59,451 nucleotides of DNA from Mycobacterium sp. Marseille-P9652 (GCF_902652685.1 NZ_CACRUY010000011.1:70562-130012); one strand, 5' to 3'; shown: positions 17,959-29,966, numbered from the stretch's first letter. Program-made: numbers and translations. The notes: a model not told the origin generated them from the sequence alone.

Positions 17959-19380
17959 ATGCGGCATTACTACTCCGTGGACGCGATCCGCGACGCCGAA
18001 GCCCCGCTGCTGGCCAGCCTGCCCGACGGAGCGTTGATGCGGCGCGCGGCCTTCGGGCTGGCCACCGCGGTCATCGGCGAGCTGACGGCCCGCACCGGCG
18101 GGGTCGCGGGCCGCCGGGTGTGTGCGGTCGTCGGGTCCGGCGACAACGGGGGTGACGCGCTGTGGGCCGCGACGTTCGTGCGCCGCCGGGGCGCGGCCGC
18201 CGACGCGGTGCTCCTGAACCCCGACCACACCCACCGCAAGGGCCTGGCGGCGTTCCGCGCGGCCGGCGGCAGGGTCGTCGAAAGAGTTTCCCCGACAACG
18301 GATCTCGTGCTCGACGGCGTCGTCGGCATCTCCGGCAGCGGCCCGTTGCGGCCGGCCGCGGCCGAGGTGTTCGCCCACGTCGACGCGCTCGGCATCCCCG
18401 TCGTCGCCGTCGACATCCCCAGCGGCGTCGACGTGGAGACCGGGGCGGTCACCGGCCCCGCGGTGCACGCCGCCCTCACCGTCACCTTCGGCGGCCTCAA
18501 GCCCGTGCACGCGCTGGCCGACTGCGGGCGCGTGAAGCTGATCGACATCGGGCTCGACCTTCCCGACACCGACGTCCTGGGCTTCGAGGCCGCCGACGTC
18601 GCCGCGCGCTGGCCCGTGCCCGGCCCGCACGACGACAAGTACACCCAGGGCGTGACGGGCGTGATGGCCGGCTCGTCGGCCTATCCCGGCGCCGCGGTGC
18701 TGTGCACCGGCGCCGCCGTCGCCGCCACCTCGGGCATGGTCCGCTACGCCGGCAGCGCGCACACCGAGGTGCTCGCGCACTGGCCCGAGGTGATCGCTTC
18801 GCCCACGCCGGCGTCGGCCGGGCGGGTGCAGTCCTGGGTGGTCGGCCCCGGACTCGGCACCGACGACGTCGGGGCCGCGGCGCTGTGGTTCGCGTTGGAG
18901 ACCGACCTGCCGGTGATCGTCGACGCCGATGGGCTCACGATCCTCGCGGCCCACCCCGACCTCGTGGTCAACCGGACCGCGCCGACGGTGCTCACCCCGC
19001 ACGCCGGTGAATTCGCCCGGCTGGCGGGTAACCCGCCGGGGGACGACCGCGTCGGGGCGTGCCGCAAGCTCGCCGACACGTTCGGCGCGACCGTGCTGCT
19101 GAAGGGGAACGTCACCGTCGTCGCCGATCCCGGCGGCCCGGTGTACCTCAACCCGGCCGGGCAGTCCTGGGCGGCGACCGCCGGCTCCGGCGACGTGCTG
19201 TCCGGGATGATCGGCGCGCTGCTCGCCTCCGGGCTGCAGCCCGCCGAAGCGGCGGCGGCCGCGGCGTTCGTGCACGCGCACGCGGCCGCGCTGTCGGCCG
19301 CCGACCCGGGCCCGGGCGACGCGCCGACGTCGTCGTCCCGCATGGTTCCGCACATCAGGGCCGCGCTGGCCGCCCTCTAA
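17959..19380 (+). CDS. nnr: Bifunctional NAD(P)HX epimerase and ADP-dependent dehydratase
   Basis: This 473-aa protein, the same length as M. tuberculosis Nnr, repairs hydrated NADH and NADPH. The N-terminal YjeF epimerase domain (about 1-215) shows MRHYYSVDAIRDAE, GSGDNGGDALWAA and VAVDIPSGVDVETG. The C-terminal ribokinase-like dehydratase domain (about 225-473) shows YTQGVTGVMAGS, TPHAGEFARL and TAGSGDVLSGMIG. ATG 17959 gives the family start; an in-frame ATG at 17947 overlaps the upstream peptidase. Confidence 0.95.
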   Translation: MRHYYSVDAIRDAEAPLLASLPDGALMRRAAFGLATAVIGELTARTGGVAGRRVCAVVGSGDNGGDALWAATFVRRRGAAADAVLLNPDHTHRKGLAAFRAAGGRVVERVSPTTDLVLDGVVGISGSGPLRPAAAEVFAHVDALGIPVVAVDIPSGVDVETGAVTGPAVHAALTVTFGGLKPVHALADCGRVKLIDIGLDLPDTDVLGFEAADVAARWPVPGPHDDKYTQGVTGVMAGSSAYPGAAVLCTGAAVAATSGMVRYAGSAHTEVLAHWPEVIASPTPASAGRVQSWVVGPGLGTDDVGAAALWFALETDLPVIVDADGLTILAAHPDLVVNRTAPTVLTPHAGEFARLAGNPPGDDRVGACRKLADTFGATVLLKGNVTVVADPGGPVYLNPAGQSWAATAGSGDVLSGMIGALLASGLQPAEAAAAAAFVHAHAAALSAADPGPGDAPTSSSRMVPHIRAALAAL

Positions 19381-19394
19381 CGAAAGGACCCGCA

Positions 19395-20777
19395 GTGCCC
19401 CAACATCCGTCCCAGCCCGCGCACGCCATCGCCCCCGCCTACACGGGCCGGCTGTTCACCGCGCCCATCCCCGCGCTGCGGATGCCCGAGGAGTCGATGG
19501 ACCCCGAGGCGGCCTACCGCTTCATCCACGACGAGCTGATGCTCGACGGCAGCTCGCGGCTGAACCTCGCGACGTTCGTCACCACGTGGATGGACCCCGA
19601 GGCCGGCCGCCTGATGGCCGAGACCTTCGACAAGAACATGATCGACAAGGACGAGTACCCGGCGACCGCGGCGATCGAGCAGCGCTGCGTGTGCATGGTG
19701 GCCGACCTCTTCCACGCCGAGGGCCTGAGCGACGCAGATCCCTACAGCGCGTGCGGCGTGTCCACCATCGGTTCCAGCGAGGCCGTTATGCTCGGCGGCC
19801 TGGCGATGAAGTGGCGGTGGCGGGCCAAGGTGGGGAAGGACTGGAAGACCCGCACGCCGAATCTGGTGATGGGCTCCAACGTGCAGGTCGTGTGGGAGAA
19901 GTTCTGCCGCTACTTCGACGTCGAACCGCGCTACCTGCCGATGGAGGAGGGGCGCTACGTCATCACCCCCGAGCAGGTCGTCGAGGCGGTGGACGAGGAC
20001 ACCATCGGCGTGGTGGCGATCCTGGGCACCACGTACACCGGCGAGCTGGAGCCCGTCGCCGAGATCTGCGCGGCACTGGACAAGCTGGCCGCGGGCGGCG
20101 GGGTGGACGTGCCTGTGCACGTCGACGCCGCCAGCGGCGGGTTCGTCGTGCCGTTCCTCCACCCCGAGATCAGGTGGGATTTCCGGCTGCCCCGGGTGGT
20201 GTCGATTAACGTCAGCGGGCACAAGTACGGGCTGACGTACCCCGGCGTCGGCTTCGTGGTGTGGCGCAGCAAGGAATACCTGCCTGACGAGCTGGTCTTC
20301 CGGGTGAACTACCTCGGCGGCGACATGCCCACCTTCACGCTGAACTTCTCGCGCCCGGGCAACCAGGTGGTGGGCCAGTACTACAACTTCCTGCGGCTGG
20401 GCCGCGAGGGCTACACCAAGGTGATGGAGGCGCTGAGCGAGACGGCGCGCTGGCTGGGCGAGCAGCTGCGGGTCAGCGAGCACTGCGAGCTGATCTCCGA
20501 CGGATCGGCGATCCCCGTCGTCGCCTTCCGGTTGTCCAAGGACCGCGGCTACACCGAGTTCGACGTGTCCCACGAGCTGCGGACCTACGGCTGGCAGGTG
20601 CCCGCCTACACCATGCCCGACAACGCCACCGACGTGTCGGTGCTGCGCATCGTCGTGCGCGAGGGGCTCTCGGCCGACCTGGCCCGGGCGCTGCACGACG
20701 ACGCCACCTCGGCGCTGGCGTCGCTGGACAAAATCAAGCCGGGCGGGCATTACGACGCCCAGCACTTCGCGCACTGA
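19395..20777 (+). CDS. gadB: Glutamate decarboxylase
   Basis: This 460-aa PLP enzyme converts glutamate to GABA and CO2, consuming a proton. It belongs to the group II decarboxylases. The PLP-binding lysine is at about residue 277 in SGHKYGLTYPG, preceded by HVDAASGGFVVPF, which holds the PLP-contacting Asp. The segment TIGSSEAVMLGGLAMKWRWR is the usual GadB phosphate/substrate region. The GTG start follows GAAAGGACC. It lies 14 bases after nnr. No linked GABA antiporter gene is present. Confidence 0.95.
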   Translation: MPQHPSQPAHAIAPAYTGRLFTAPIPALRMPEESMDPEAAYRFIHDELMLDGSSRLNLATFVTTWMDPEAGRLMAETFDKNMIDKDEYPATAAIEQRCVCMVADLFHAEGLSDADPYSACGVSTIGSSEAVMLGGLAMKWRWRAKVGKDWKTRTPNLVMGSNVQVVWEKFCRYFDVEPRYLPMEEGRYVITPEQVVEAVDEDTIGVVAILGTTYTGELEPVAEICAALDKLAAGGGVDVPVHVDAASGGFVVPFLHPEIRWDFRLPRVVSINVSGHKYGLTYPGVGFVVWRSKEYLPDELVFRVNYLGGDMPTFTLNFSRPGNQVVGQYYNFLRLGREGYTKVMEALSETARWLGEQLRVSEHCELISDGSAIPVVAFRLSKDRGYTEFDVSHELRTYGWQVPAYTMPDNATDVSVLRIVVREGLSADLARALHDDATSALASLDKIKPGGHYDAQHFAH

Positions 20778-20816
20778 GCCACCGGCATTCGGCGGGCTTC
20801 TGGGAGAATGGTCGAC

Positions 20817-21983
20817 GTGTCCGTCACGCCGATATCCCTGACGCCCGGCGTCCTTGCCGAGGCGGTCGTCGACCTCGGCGCCATCGAGCACAACGTGCGG
20901 GTGCTGCGCGAGCACGCCGGCCCCGCGCAGGTCATGGCCGTGGTCAAGGCCGACGGCTACGGGCACGGGGCCACCCGGGTCGCCCAGGCCGCGCTGGCCG
21001 CCGGCGCCGCCGAGCTCGGCGTCGCGACGGTCGATGAGGCGCTGACGCTGCGCGCCGACGGCATCACCGCGCCCCTCCTAGCGTGGCTGCATCCGCCCGG
21101 GCTCGACTTCGGGCCCGCGCTGCTGGCCGACGTCGGAATCGCGGTGTCGAGCGAACGCCAGCTCGAGGAGCTCCTCGACGCCGTGCGTCGCACCGGCCGG
21201 ACCGCGACGGTGACCGTGAAGGTCGACACCGGGCTGAACCGCAACGGCGTGCCCCCGGACCGGTACCCGTCCATGCTGGCCGCGCTGGGCCGCGCCGTCG
21301 CCGACGACGCTATCCGGCTGCGGGGCCTGATGTCGCACATGGTCTACGCCGACCAGCCGGAGAACCCCACCAACGACGTGCAGGCGGAGCGGTTCACCGG
21401 CATGCTGGCGCAGGCCCGCGGCGCGGGGCTGCGGTTCGAGATCGCGCACCTGGCGAACTCCTCGGCCACCATGTCGCGCCCGGACCTCGCGTTCGACCTC
21501 GTGCGCCCGGGCATCGCGGTGTACGGCCTGAGCCCCGTCCCGCAGCTCGGAGACATGGGGCTGGTGCCCGCGATGACGGTGAAATGCCCCGTGGCGCTGG
21601 TGAAGTCGATCCGCGCCGGCGAGGGCGTGTCGTACGGGCACACGTGGGTCGCCGACCGCGACACCACCCTGGCGCTGATGCCCATCGGCTACGCCGACGG
21701 GGTGTTCCGCGCGCTGGGCGGGCGCCTGGAGGTGCTGATCAACGGCAGGCGGCGGCCTGGCGTCGGGCGAATCTGCATGGACCAGTTCGTCGTCGACCTC
21801 GGACCGGGCCGGCCCGACGTGAGCGAGGGCGACGAGGCGATCCTGTTCGGGCCCGGCACCCAGGGCGAACCGACCGCCCAGGAGTGGGCCGACCTGCTCG
21901 GCACGATCCACTACGAGGTGGTGACCAGCCCGCGGGGGCGCGTCACCCGGACCTATCGCGAGGCGCGAACCGTTGAGTTCTGA
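20817..21983 (+). CDS. alr: Alanine racemase
   Basis: This 388-aa PLP enzyme makes D-alanine for peptidoglycan and is the target of D-cycloserine. It has a TIM-barrel N-domain with the PLP lysine at about residue 44 in [11 protein letters not shown], and a beta C-domain with the catalytic tyrosine at about 273 in [23 protein letters not shown] is also typical. GTG 20817 is favoured because GGGAG then lies about ten bases away; an ATG at 20808 is only two bases from that site. The TTG start of the next gene overlaps the end. Confidence 0.95.
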   Translation: MSVTPISLTPGVLAEAVVDLGAIEHNVRVLREHAGPAQVMAVVKADGYGHGATRVAQAALAAGAAELGVATVDEALTLRADGITAPLLAWLHPPGLDFGPALLADVGIAVSSERQLEELLDAVRRTGRTATVTVKVDTGLNRNGVPPDRYPSMLAALGRAVADDAIRLRGLMSHMVYADQPENPTNDVQAERFTGMLAQARGAGLRFEIAHLANSSATMSRPDLAFDLVRPGIAVYGLSPVPQLGDMGLVPAMTVKCPVALVKSIRAGEGVSYGHTWVADRDTTLALMPIGYADGVFRALGGRLEVLINGRRRPGVGRICMDQFVVDLGPGRPDVSEGDEAILFGPGTQGEPTAQEWADLLGTIHYEVVTSPRGRVTRTYREARTVEF

Positions 21984-23088
21984 CGACACCCGCAGGGTGC
22001 CCAGGGGCAGCGCCTGGCTTGCGGGAGGCGCGGGGCTGACGGCCGTCGCCACCATTGTCGGGGCGTCGGCCCGCCGCTCGATGACCCAGCGCGCCGTCGG
22101 CGTCGAGGACCCGTACGCCGACGAGGATTTCGACCGGCTCGACGACGACCGCGGGTACGTGGTGACCACCCCGGACGGGGTGCCGCTGGCGGTTCGCGAG
22201 GCCGGCCCGATCAACGCGCCGCTGACCATGGTGTTCGTCCACGGATTCTGTCTGCGCATGGGCGCCTTCCACTTTCAGCGCACCCGCCTGCCCGATCGGC
22301 TGGGCGGCGACGTCCGGATGGTGTTCTACGACCAGCGCGGCCACGGCCGTTCCGGCGAGGCGCCGCCCGAGACCTACACCCTGACCCAGCTCGGTAGGGA
22401 CCTGGACAGCGTGCTGAAGGTGGCCGCGCCGCGCGGCGTCGTCGTGCTCGTCGGCCACTCGATGGGCGGCATGACGGTGCTGTCCCACGCCCGCCAGTTC
22501 CCCGAGCACTACGGGCGCCGGATCGTCGGCGCCGCGCTGATCTCCTCGGCCGCCGAGGGGGTGGCCCGGTCGCCGCTGGGGGAGATCCTCAAAAACCCTG
22601 CGCTGGAAGCGTTTCGGTTCACCGCGCGGTCGGCGCCTAAGCTGATCCACCGGGGCCGCAACGTGTCGCGCTCGCTGATCGGCCCGGTGCTGCGGGCCGC
22701 GTCCTACAGCGACCTGCAGGTGAGCCGAAGCCTCGACGCGTTCTCCCAGCAGATGATGAACGGCACGCCGATCCCCACGATGGTGGAGTTCCTGGAGGCC
22801 CTCGAACGCCACGACGAGACGGCGGGACTGTGGACGCTGCTGCGCATCCCGACGCTGATCGCCTGCGGCGACCACGACCTGCTGACCCCCGACGAGTACT
22901 CACGCCGGATGGCGGCGTCACTGCCGCAGTCGGAGCTGGTGATCGTCGAGGGCGCGAGCCACCTTGCGCTGCTGGACAAACCGGAGGCCATCAACGACGG
23001 CCTGGTCCGGCTGGTCAGGCGGTCGACCCCCGGCCGCACGAGGCTCGCCTTGCGGCGCGCGCGAGAACGGTTGCGGCGCAATGGGTGA
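21973..23088 (+). CDS. Alpha/beta hydrolase between alr and tsaE
   Basis: This 371-aa protein has an N-terminal hydrophobic stretch (about 11-31, [20 protein letters not shown]) that may be a signal anchor. A complete alpha/beta hydrolase follows: [13 protein letters not shown] near the oxyanion hole, nucleophile Ser163 in GHSMGG, an acid in [10 protein letters not shown] and a histidine in [13 protein letters not shown]. Its substrate is unknown; lipase or esterase activity is plausible. It overlaps alr by 11 bases at a TTG (a GTG at 21997 is an alternative) and overlaps tsaE by eight bases, so it is embedded in the alr-tsaEBD operon. Confidence 0.8.
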   Translation: MSSDDTRRVPRGSAWLAGGAGLTAVATIVGASARRSMTQRAVGVEDPYADEDFDRLDDDRGYVVTTPDGVPLAVREAGPINAPLTMVFVHGFCLRMGAFHFQRTRLPDRLGGDVRMVFYDQRGHGRSGEAPPETYTLTQLGRDLDSVLKVAAPRGVVVLVGHSMGGMTVLSHARQFPEHYGRRIVGAALISSAAEGVARSPLGEILKNPALEAFRFTARSAPKLIHRGRNVSRSLIGPVLRAASYSDLQVSRSLDAFSQQMMNGTPIPTMVEFLEALERHDETAGLWTLLRIPTLIACGDHDLLTPDEYSRRMAASLPQSELVIVEGASHLALLDKPEAINDGLVRLVRRSTPGRTRLALRRARERLRRNG

Positions 23089-23557
23089 GCAACAACTGGC
23101 CCTGTCGGGCACCGCCACCCTCGACCGCGTCGAGGACACCCTCGCCCTGGGATCGCGGCTGGGCGCGCAGCTGCGCGCGGGTGACGTGGTGGTGCTCTCC
23201 GGCCCCCTCGGTGCGGGAAAGACCGTGCTGGCCAAGGGAATCGCCGCGGCGATGGACGTCGACGGTCCGGTGACCTCGCCGTCGTACGTGCTGGCGCGGG
23301 TCCATCCGGCGCGGCGACCGGGGGCCCCGGCGATGATCCACGTCGACATGTACCGGCTGCTCGACGAGTCAGCCACCGACCTGTTGGGTGAGCTCGATTC
23401 CCTGGACCTCGACAGCGACCTCGACGACTCCGTGGTCGTGGTCGAGTGGGGTGAGGGGCTTGCCGAGCGGCTCTCGGAGCGTCACCTCGACGTCCGCCTC
23501 GAGCGCGTCAGCGGATCGGACGTGCGGATCGCGACGTGGGGGTGGAACCGCACATGA
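23081..23557 (+). CDS. tsaE: tRNA t6A biosynthesis ATPase TsaE
   Basis: This 158-aa P-loop ATPase supports the TsaBDE complex that installs threonylcarbamoyl on A37 of ANN-decoding tRNAs. The Walker A motif GPLGAGKT is at residues 41-48, followed by VTSPSYVL (switch-like) and HVDMYRLL. VVVVEWGEGL corresponds to the usual C-terminal acidic motif. It overlaps the upstream hydrolase and the downstream tsaB (ATGA), giving a tightly coupled operon. Confidence 0.95.
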   Translation: MGEQQLALSGTATLDRVEDTLALGSRLGAQLRAGDVVVLSGPLGAGKTVLAKGIAAAMDVDGPVTSPSYVLARVHPARRPGAPAMIHVDMYRLLDESATDLLGELDSLDLDSDLDDSVVVVEWGEGLAERLSERHLDVRLERVSGSDVRIATWGWNRT

Positions 23558-24228
23558 TCGTCCTCGCACTCGACACCGCCACCCCCGCCGTGACGGCGGG
23601 CATCGTGCGGCTGCACGATCTTGCCGTATTGGCCGAGCGCATCACCGTCGACCCGCGCGCGCACGCCGAACGGCTCACCCCCAACGTGCTGGCCGCCCTC
23701 GCCGACGCGGGGCTTTCGATGTCCGACCTGGATGCGGTCGTCGTCGGCTGTGGGCCCGGCCCGTTCACCGGCCTGCGGGCCGGGATGGCGACCGCCGCGG
23801 CCTACGGGCACGCGCTCGGCATCCCCGTCCGCGGCGTGTGCAGCCTGGACGCGATCGGGGTGCGCACCGGCGGCGACACGCTGGTGGTCACCGACGCCCG
23901 CCGGCGCGAGGTGTATTGGGCGCGCTACAACGACGGGGTCCGCATGGCGGGCCCCGGGGTGAACGCCCCGGCCGACGTCGACCCCGGCCCCGCGCGGGCG
24001 GTCGCGGGCTCGCCGGAACACGCGGCGCTGTTCGACCTGCCGCGGGTGGAGCCCGTGTATCCGACACCGGCCGGGCTGGTCCGCGCGGTGACGATGCGGG
24101 CCGGGACGGCCCGAGAAGGAGGCGCGCCATCGGGCTCAGCGGTGCCCGATTGGTCGGAGCGGCCGCTGCCGTTGGTCGCCCTCTACCTGCGCCGGCCCGA
24201 CGCCAAGCCGCTGGAGGCCCGTCGATGA
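23554..24228 (+). CDS. tsaB: tRNA t6A complex dimerisation protein TsaB
   Basis: This 224-aa protein has an ASKHA fold without catalytic activity and scaffolds TsaD in t6A synthesis. Recognisable features are the N-terminal [14 protein letters not shown] and the central [20 protein letters not shown]. It starts at ATG 23554, inside the tsaE stop (ATGA), rather than at the open-frame GTG upstream. It ends four bases into rimI. Confidence 0.93.
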   Translation: MIVLALDTATPAVTAGIVRLHDLAVLAERITVDPRAHAERLTPNVLAALADAGLSMSDLDAVVVGCGPGPFTGLRAGMATAAAYGHALGIPVRGVCSLDAIGVRTGGDTLVVTDARRREVYWARYNDGVRMAGPGVNAPADVDPGPARAVAGSPEHAALFDLPRVEPVYPTPAGLVRAVTMRAGTAREGGAPSGSAVPDWSERPLPLVALYLRRPDAKPLEARR

Positions 24229-24686
24229 CGGCGCCGGGACTCACGATCGGCGCGCTGACGCAAGCCGACGCCCGGCGCTGCGCCGAGCTGGAGGCGCAGC
24301 TGTTCGACGGCGACGACCCGTGGCCGGCGGCGGCGTTCAACCGCGAATTGGCCAGCAAGCACAACCATTACGTGGCCGCGCGCGTCGACGGCGCGCTCGT
24401 CGGGTACGCCGGCATCTCGCGGTTGGGCCGCACGCCCCCCTTCGAGTACGAGGTCCACACGATCGGCGTCGACCCGGCGTATCAGGGGAAGGGTATCGGC
24501 CGCCGGCTGCTCGAGCAGCTGCTCGACTTCGCCGACGGCGGCGTGGTCTACCTGGAGGTCCGCACCGACAACGAGCCGGCCATCGCGCTGTACCGCAGCG
24601 TGGGGTTCGAGCAGGTCGGCCTGCGCCGGCGGTACTACCGGGTCAGCGGCGCCGACGCCTACACGATGCGGCGGGACGCCTCATGA
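24225..24686 (+). CDS. rimI: Ribosomal-protein-S18-alanine N-acetyltransferase-type GNAT
   Basis: This 153-aa GNAT acetyltransferase has the acetyl-CoA pyrophosphate-binding loop [19 protein letters not shown] (the QGKGIG motif near residues 85-90) and the conserved C-terminal Y-R[14 protein letters not shown] segment. RimI acetylates N-terminal alanine of ribosomal protein S18 in E. coli, and the mycobacterial protein may have a wider range. It lies between tsaB and tsaD with four-base overlaps on both sides. Confidence 0.92.
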   Translation: MTAPGLTIGALTQADARRCAELEAQLFDGDDPWPAAAFNRELASKHNHYVAARVDGALVGYAGISRLGRTPPFEYEVHTIGVDPAYQGKGIGRRLLEQLLDFADGGVVYLEVRTDNEPAIALYRSVGFEQVGLRRRYYRVSGADAYTMRRDAS

Positions 24687-25705
24687 TCCTCCTCGCTATC
24701 GAAACCTCCTGTGACGAAACGGGAGTCGGCATCGCCCGCCTCGACGCGGACGGCGCCGTGACGCTGCTCGCCGACGAGGTGGCCTCCAGCGTCGACGAGC
24801 ACGTGCGCTTCGGCGGCGTCGTCCCCGAGATCGCGTCGCGGGCGCACCTGGAGGCCCTCGGCCCGACGATGCGCCGCGCGCTCGCGGCCGCGGGCGTGGA
24901 CAAGCCCGACATCGTCGCCGCCACCATCGGGCCCGGCCTGGCCGGCGCGCTCCTGGTGGGCGTCGCGGCGGCGAAGGCATACGCGGCCGCCTGGGGTGTG
25001 CCGTTCTACGCCGTCAACCACCTCGGCGGACACCTGGCCGCCGACGTCTACGAGCACGGGCCGCTGCCCGAGTGTGTCGCGCTGCTGGTCTCCGGCGGGC
25101 ACACCCACCTGCTGCACGTGCGGTCGCTCGGCGAGCCGATCCTGGAGCTGGGCAGCACCGTCGACGACGCCGCCGGCGAGGCCTACGACAAGGTGGCGCG
25201 GCTGCTGGGGCTGGGCTATCCGGGCGGCAGGGTGCTCGACGAACTGGCCCGCGCCGGCGACCGTGACGCGATCGTGTTCCCGCGCGGGATGACCGGCCCG
25301 TCCGACGACCCGTTCGCGTTCAGCTTCTCCGGGCTCAAGACCGCCGTCGCCCGGTACATCGAGAGCCACCCCGACGCCGCGACCGCCGACGTCGCGGCCG
25401 GGTTCCAGGAGGCCGTCGCCGACGTGCTCACCAAGAAGGCCGTGCGCGCCGCCGCCGGGCTCGGCGTCTCGACCCTGCTGATCGCCGGGGGAGTGGCCGC
25501 CAACTCGCGGTTGCGCGAGCTGGCCGAGGAGCGCTGCGCCGCGGCCGGGCTGACGCTGCGCATCCCGAGGCCGCGGCTCTGCACGGACAACGGCGCGATG
25601 ATCGCGTCCTTCGCCGCCCACCTGGTGGCGGCCGGGGCGGCGCCCTCGCCGCTGGACGTGCCCAGCGATCCGGGGCTGCCTGTGGTGAAAGGCCAGGTGA
25701 GCTAA
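24683..25705 (+). CDS. tsaD: tRNA N6-adenosine threonylcarbamoyltransferase
   Basis: This 340-aa ASKHA-fold enzyme transfers threonylcarbamoyl from TC-AMP to A37 of tRNA. It starts [15 protein letters not shown]. The metal-binding histidines are His113 and His117 in NHLGGHLAA. The nucleotide-site motifs SGGHTHL and [12 protein letters not shown], and the C-terminal CTDNGAMIA, are all present. It is the last gene of the alr-hydrolase-tsaE-tsaB-rimI-tsaD run. Confidence 0.96.
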   Translation: MILLAIETSCDETGVGIARLDADGAVTLLADEVASSVDEHVRFGGVVPEIASRAHLEALGPTMRRALAAAGVDKPDIVAATIGPGLAGALLVGVAAAKAYAAAWGVPFYAVNHLGGHLAADVYEHGPLPECVALLVSGGHTHLLHVRSLGEPILELGSTVDDAAGEAYDKVARLLGLGYPGGRVLDELARAGDRDAIVFPRGMTGPSDDPFAFSFSGLKTAVARYIESHPDAATADVAAGFQEAVADVLTKKAVRAAAGLGVSTLLIAGGVAANSRLRELAEERCAAAGLTLRIPRPRLCTDNGAMIASFAAHLVAAGAAPSPLDVPSDPGLPVVKGQVS

Positions 25706-25716
25706 GGTCGCCCCGG

Positions 25717-26235
25717 TCAGCTCAAGGTGACCGGCTGGGCGGATCCTTTGGTCGCTTTGGTGGTGGTCACGTCCCGGCACTCGCCCAAGATGTCGATGCT
25801 CCGGTTGGGGGTGCTCACATTCTGTGGGCCGAAGACGGCCACGACGTCGTGTTTCGTCAGCGCCGCGCCGTGGGTGTGGAAGCCGGGATCGCCCGACCAG
25901 CCCAGCGTCTGCAGGTGTTGCACCATGCGGGCGATTTCGGCGTCGGACTGCTCGAAGCTGGGGGCGGGCGGGTACCTGATGGCGACCTCCCCGCGGAAGG
26001 GGGCGACGCCGTCGTCGTTGCACGACGCGCGCCAGAAGAAGGCCTGGGCGCCGTGTAGGTCCAGCGAGGCGACGATCTCCCGCGTCGCGTCGACCACCTG
26101 GGCTTTGGACTGGTCGGGTGTCATCGGGTGGATCACGCCATGGCTGAGGGCGTGCAGCGCATCGCATCCCGCGATTAGGACCGCGACACCGGCCGCGACG
26201 GTCGCCGATATCTGGCTGAAGCGGGACGGGGCCAT
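25717..26235 (-). CDS. Putative lipoprotein, LppA-like
   Basis: This 172-aa protein has a lipoprotein signal peptide ending in the lipobox LIAGC, with the lipid-modified cysteine at 24. The mature part contains FWRASCNDDG and a C-terminal DILGECRDVTT, forming a probable disulfide pair. The layout resembles the mycobacterial LppA-type lipoprotein family (an inference from memory). It is convergent with tsaD, 11 bases away, and lies upstream of and opposite to groES. Its function is unknown. Confidence 0.65.
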   Translation of the reverse strand: MAPSRFSQISATVAAGVAVLIAGCDALHALSHGVIHPMTPDQSKAQVVDATREIVASLDLHGAQAFFWRASCNDDGVAPFRGEVAIRYPPAPSFEQSDAEIARMVQHLQTLGWSGDPGFHTHGAALTKHDVVAVFGPQNVSTPNRSIDILGECRDVTTTKATKGSAQPVTLS

Positions 26236-26280
26236 GCGGCCATGTTGTATGCCCTCAGCGAGAAGCAGCGAGGCGCCCTT

Positions 26281-26312
26281 GAGTGCTAGCACTCTCGTGT
26301 ATAGAGTGCTAG
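26281..26312 (+). promoter_or_regulatory. CIRCE operator (HrcA site) upstream of groES
   Basis: CTAGCACTC (26286-26294) and GAGTGCTAG (26304-26312) form a perfect CIRCE inverted repeat with the standard nine-base spacer, the binding site of the heat-shock repressor HrcA. A third half-site just to the left makes GAGTGCTAGCACTC (26281-26294), a 14-bp perfect palindrome. A TTGAGT -35-like hexamer starts at 26279, so HrcA would block the groES promoter directly. Confidence 0.9.
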
Positions 26313-26475
26313 GTGGCAATCGGGCGCTCCCTTGCGTCGGCACCCGCGACGACGGCGCGAGGGCACGGCCGAATGCCGGTACATCTGATAAATCGGACGG
26401 TTCGGGCGATTCCCGGCCGGCCGCCAACTCCGGTCCGGAGGCCCCGGACCCGATCTCAAGTGGAGGGCTCCAATC

Positions 26476-26778
26476 GTGGCGAAGGTGAACATCAAGCCAC
26501 TCGAGGACAAGATTCTCGTGCAGGCCAACGAGGCCGAGACCACGACCGCTTCCGGTCTGGTCATTCCTGACACCGCCAAGGAGAAGCCGCAGGAAGGCAC
26601 CGTCGTTGCCGTCGGTCCCGGCCGCTGGGACGAGGACGGCGAGAAGCGGATCCCGCTCGACGTGTCCGAGGGCGACACCGTCATCTACAGCAAGTACGGC
26701 GGCACCGAGATCAAGTACAACGGCGAGGAATACCTGATCCTCTCGGCCCGCGACGTGCTGGCTGTCGTCAACAAGTAA
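26476..26778 (+). CDS. groES: Co-chaperonin GroES
   Basis: This 100-aa protein caps GroEL during protein folding. It starts [21 protein letters not shown] and contains the mobile loop [19 protein letters not shown] that docks on GroEL, then the C-terminal [18 protein letters not shown]. The GTG start has GGAGGG upstream. Control by HrcA is expected from the CIRCE element 164 bases before the start. Confidence 0.97.
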   Translation: MAKVNIKPLEDKILVQANEAETTTASGLVIPDTAKEKPQEGTVVAVGPGRWDEDGEKRIPLDVSEGDTVIYSKYGGTEIKYNGEEYLILSARDVLAVVNK

Positions 26779-26876
26779 GCACCGTGTTCCGCCCCGGCGA
26801 TCCCCGTGCACACCGCGGGTGATTTCCGGGGCGGCGCGCGTTGGTAGGGGCGTTAGCTGAATTTCCCGTCTCCTGA

Positions 26877-28550
<1,674 letters not shown>

Positions 28551-28560
28551 AGGTTGACGC

Positions 28561-28594
28561 CCGAGCGTGGGGCCTGTGCAGGCCCCACGCTCGG
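28561..28594. terminator. Perfect 15-bp hairpin between groEL1 and the WS/DGAT gene
   Basis: CCGAGCGTGGGGCCT (28561-28575) pairs perfectly with AGGCCCCACGCTCGG (28580-28594) across a four-base GTGC loop. It lies ten bases after the groEL1 stop and 23 bases after the end of the convergent gene. It is a good candidate bidirectional terminator, without a long U-tract. Confidence 0.75.
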
Positions 28595-28616
28595 TGCGCG
28601 CCGGCCCGAGGCAGAG

Positions 28617-29966
28617 TCAGCACCCCGCGGCGCGCTCCAGGTCCTTGAGGGACGTCTCCAGATGGGTCAGCAGCCGCTGCAGGTGCGGCACGGCACGGCG
28701 GCATCCCACGAGGCCGAAGTCGAGGCTGTCGCCGCTTCCCACCAGCGTGATGTTGAGCGCCTGCCCGTTGGCCGCGATGGACATCGGATAGCTGCCCTGC
28801 AGCCGTGCGCCCCTGGCGTACAACGATTTTCGGGCGCCGGGAACGTTGGAGATGCACACGTTGAACGGCGGTGGCCCCGCCGCGGTACCCAGCACACCGC
28901 CCAGAACCACCGGCGAAAGCAACATCATCCCCATTGCCACCGCCTGGGTTCTCGGCATCTGGGCCAGCACCGCCTTGCTGTTGCGCATGCACTCGCCGAT
29001 CGTCGCGAGGCGTTGGGCGGGGTCCTCGATGTGCGTGGCCAAATTGGCCAGGACCGCCGACACCGCGTTTCCCCCGGCGGCGTCGTCGGCGGTCCGCAGG
29101 CTCACCGGAACCATTGCCACCAAGGGCTTTTCGGGCAGCGCGTTCTGCTCGGTGAGGTATGCGCGAAGGGCGCCGGCGCACATCGCGAGCACGACGTCGT
29201 TGACGGTGCAGCCGGTGGCGTTCTTGACGTCCTTGATGCGCTGCAGCGGCCACGACTGCGCGGCGCAGCGCCGGGCACCGCCGATCGGGACATTGAGCAT
29301 GGTGTTCGGCGCCCGGAACGGCAACGTCAGCTGCTGTTCGAGCACGGCGCTGCGAACCAGGCCGAGCGTCGAGGCGCCGGCGCGGGGAATGGACTTGATG
29401 GCCCCCGTCAGCGTCCGCAGCTTCGACGAAGTGCCGGCATCGTCTTCAGCCTCATTCGGCAACGCCCACGGCGCGCGGGTCTGCGTGTCGAGTGGATCCG
29501 CACTTAGCGCGGCCTGAAGGAAGTTGATCGCCGCCACCCCGTCGACCAGGCTGTGGTGAATCTTGGTGTACACCGCGAAGCGTCCGTCGTTCAGCCCTTC
29601 GATGACGTGGGTCTCCCACAGCGGACGGTGCCGGTCGAGCATCCCGGAGTGCATTCGCGACGTGAGTTCGAGCAGTTCCCTGACCCGACCGGGACGGGGC
29701 AGTGCCGAGTGCCGAACGTGGTAGTCGAGATCCACGTCGGTCGCCGACGACCAGCCGGCGGTCAGACCTCCCGGCAGGGTGGCCGGGTGCTTGCGGAAGA
29801 TCGGCGCGACGTCGTCGCGCGCCCGCAGCGCCTCGTAGTACTCGCGGACGAACTCCGGGCCCGCGTCCTGCGGCGGCTCGAAGAGCTGCAGTCCGGCGAC
29901 ATGCATCGGGTGGCCGGGCGACTCGGCGAGCAACATCATCGACTCGACCGGTGACATCAGGTTCAT
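28617..29966 (-). CDS. Wax ester synthase/diacylglycerol acyltransferase (WS/DGAT family)
   Basis: This 449-aa enzyme is predicted to esterify acyl-CoA to diacylglycerol or a fatty alcohol. It carries the catalytic motif HHSLVDG at residues 137-143. It starts MNLMSPVESMMLLAESPGHPMHV, the usual opening of this family, and contains NDVVLAMCAGALRAYL and a C-terminal PMSIAANGQALNITLV segment. The ATG at 29966 follows AGGA at a suitable distance; the open frame begins further upstream without a site. It is divergent from a PucR-type regulator, with a perfect palindrome between them. Confidence 0.9.
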   Translation of the reverse strand: MNLMSPVESMMLLAESPGHPMHVAGLQLFEPPQDAGPEFVREYYEALRARDDVAPIFRKHPATLPGGLTAGWSSATDVDLDYHVRHSALPRPGRVRELLELTSRMHSGMLDRHRPLWETHVIEGLNDGRFAVYTKIHHSLVDGVAAINFLQAALSADPLDTQTRAPWALPNEAEDDAGTSSKLRTLTGAIKSIPRAGASTLGLVRSAVLEQQLTLPFRAPNTMLNVPIGGARRCAAQSWPLQRIKDVKNATGCTVNDVVLAMCAGALRAYLTEQNALPEKPLVAMVPVSLRTADDAAGGNAVSAVLANLATHIEDPAQRLATIGECMRNSKAVLAQMPRTQAVAMGMMLLSPVVLGGVLGTAAGPPPFNVCISNVPGARKSLYARGARLQGSYPMSIAANGQALNITLVGSGDSLDFGLVGCRRAVPHLQRLLTHLETSLKDLERAAGC

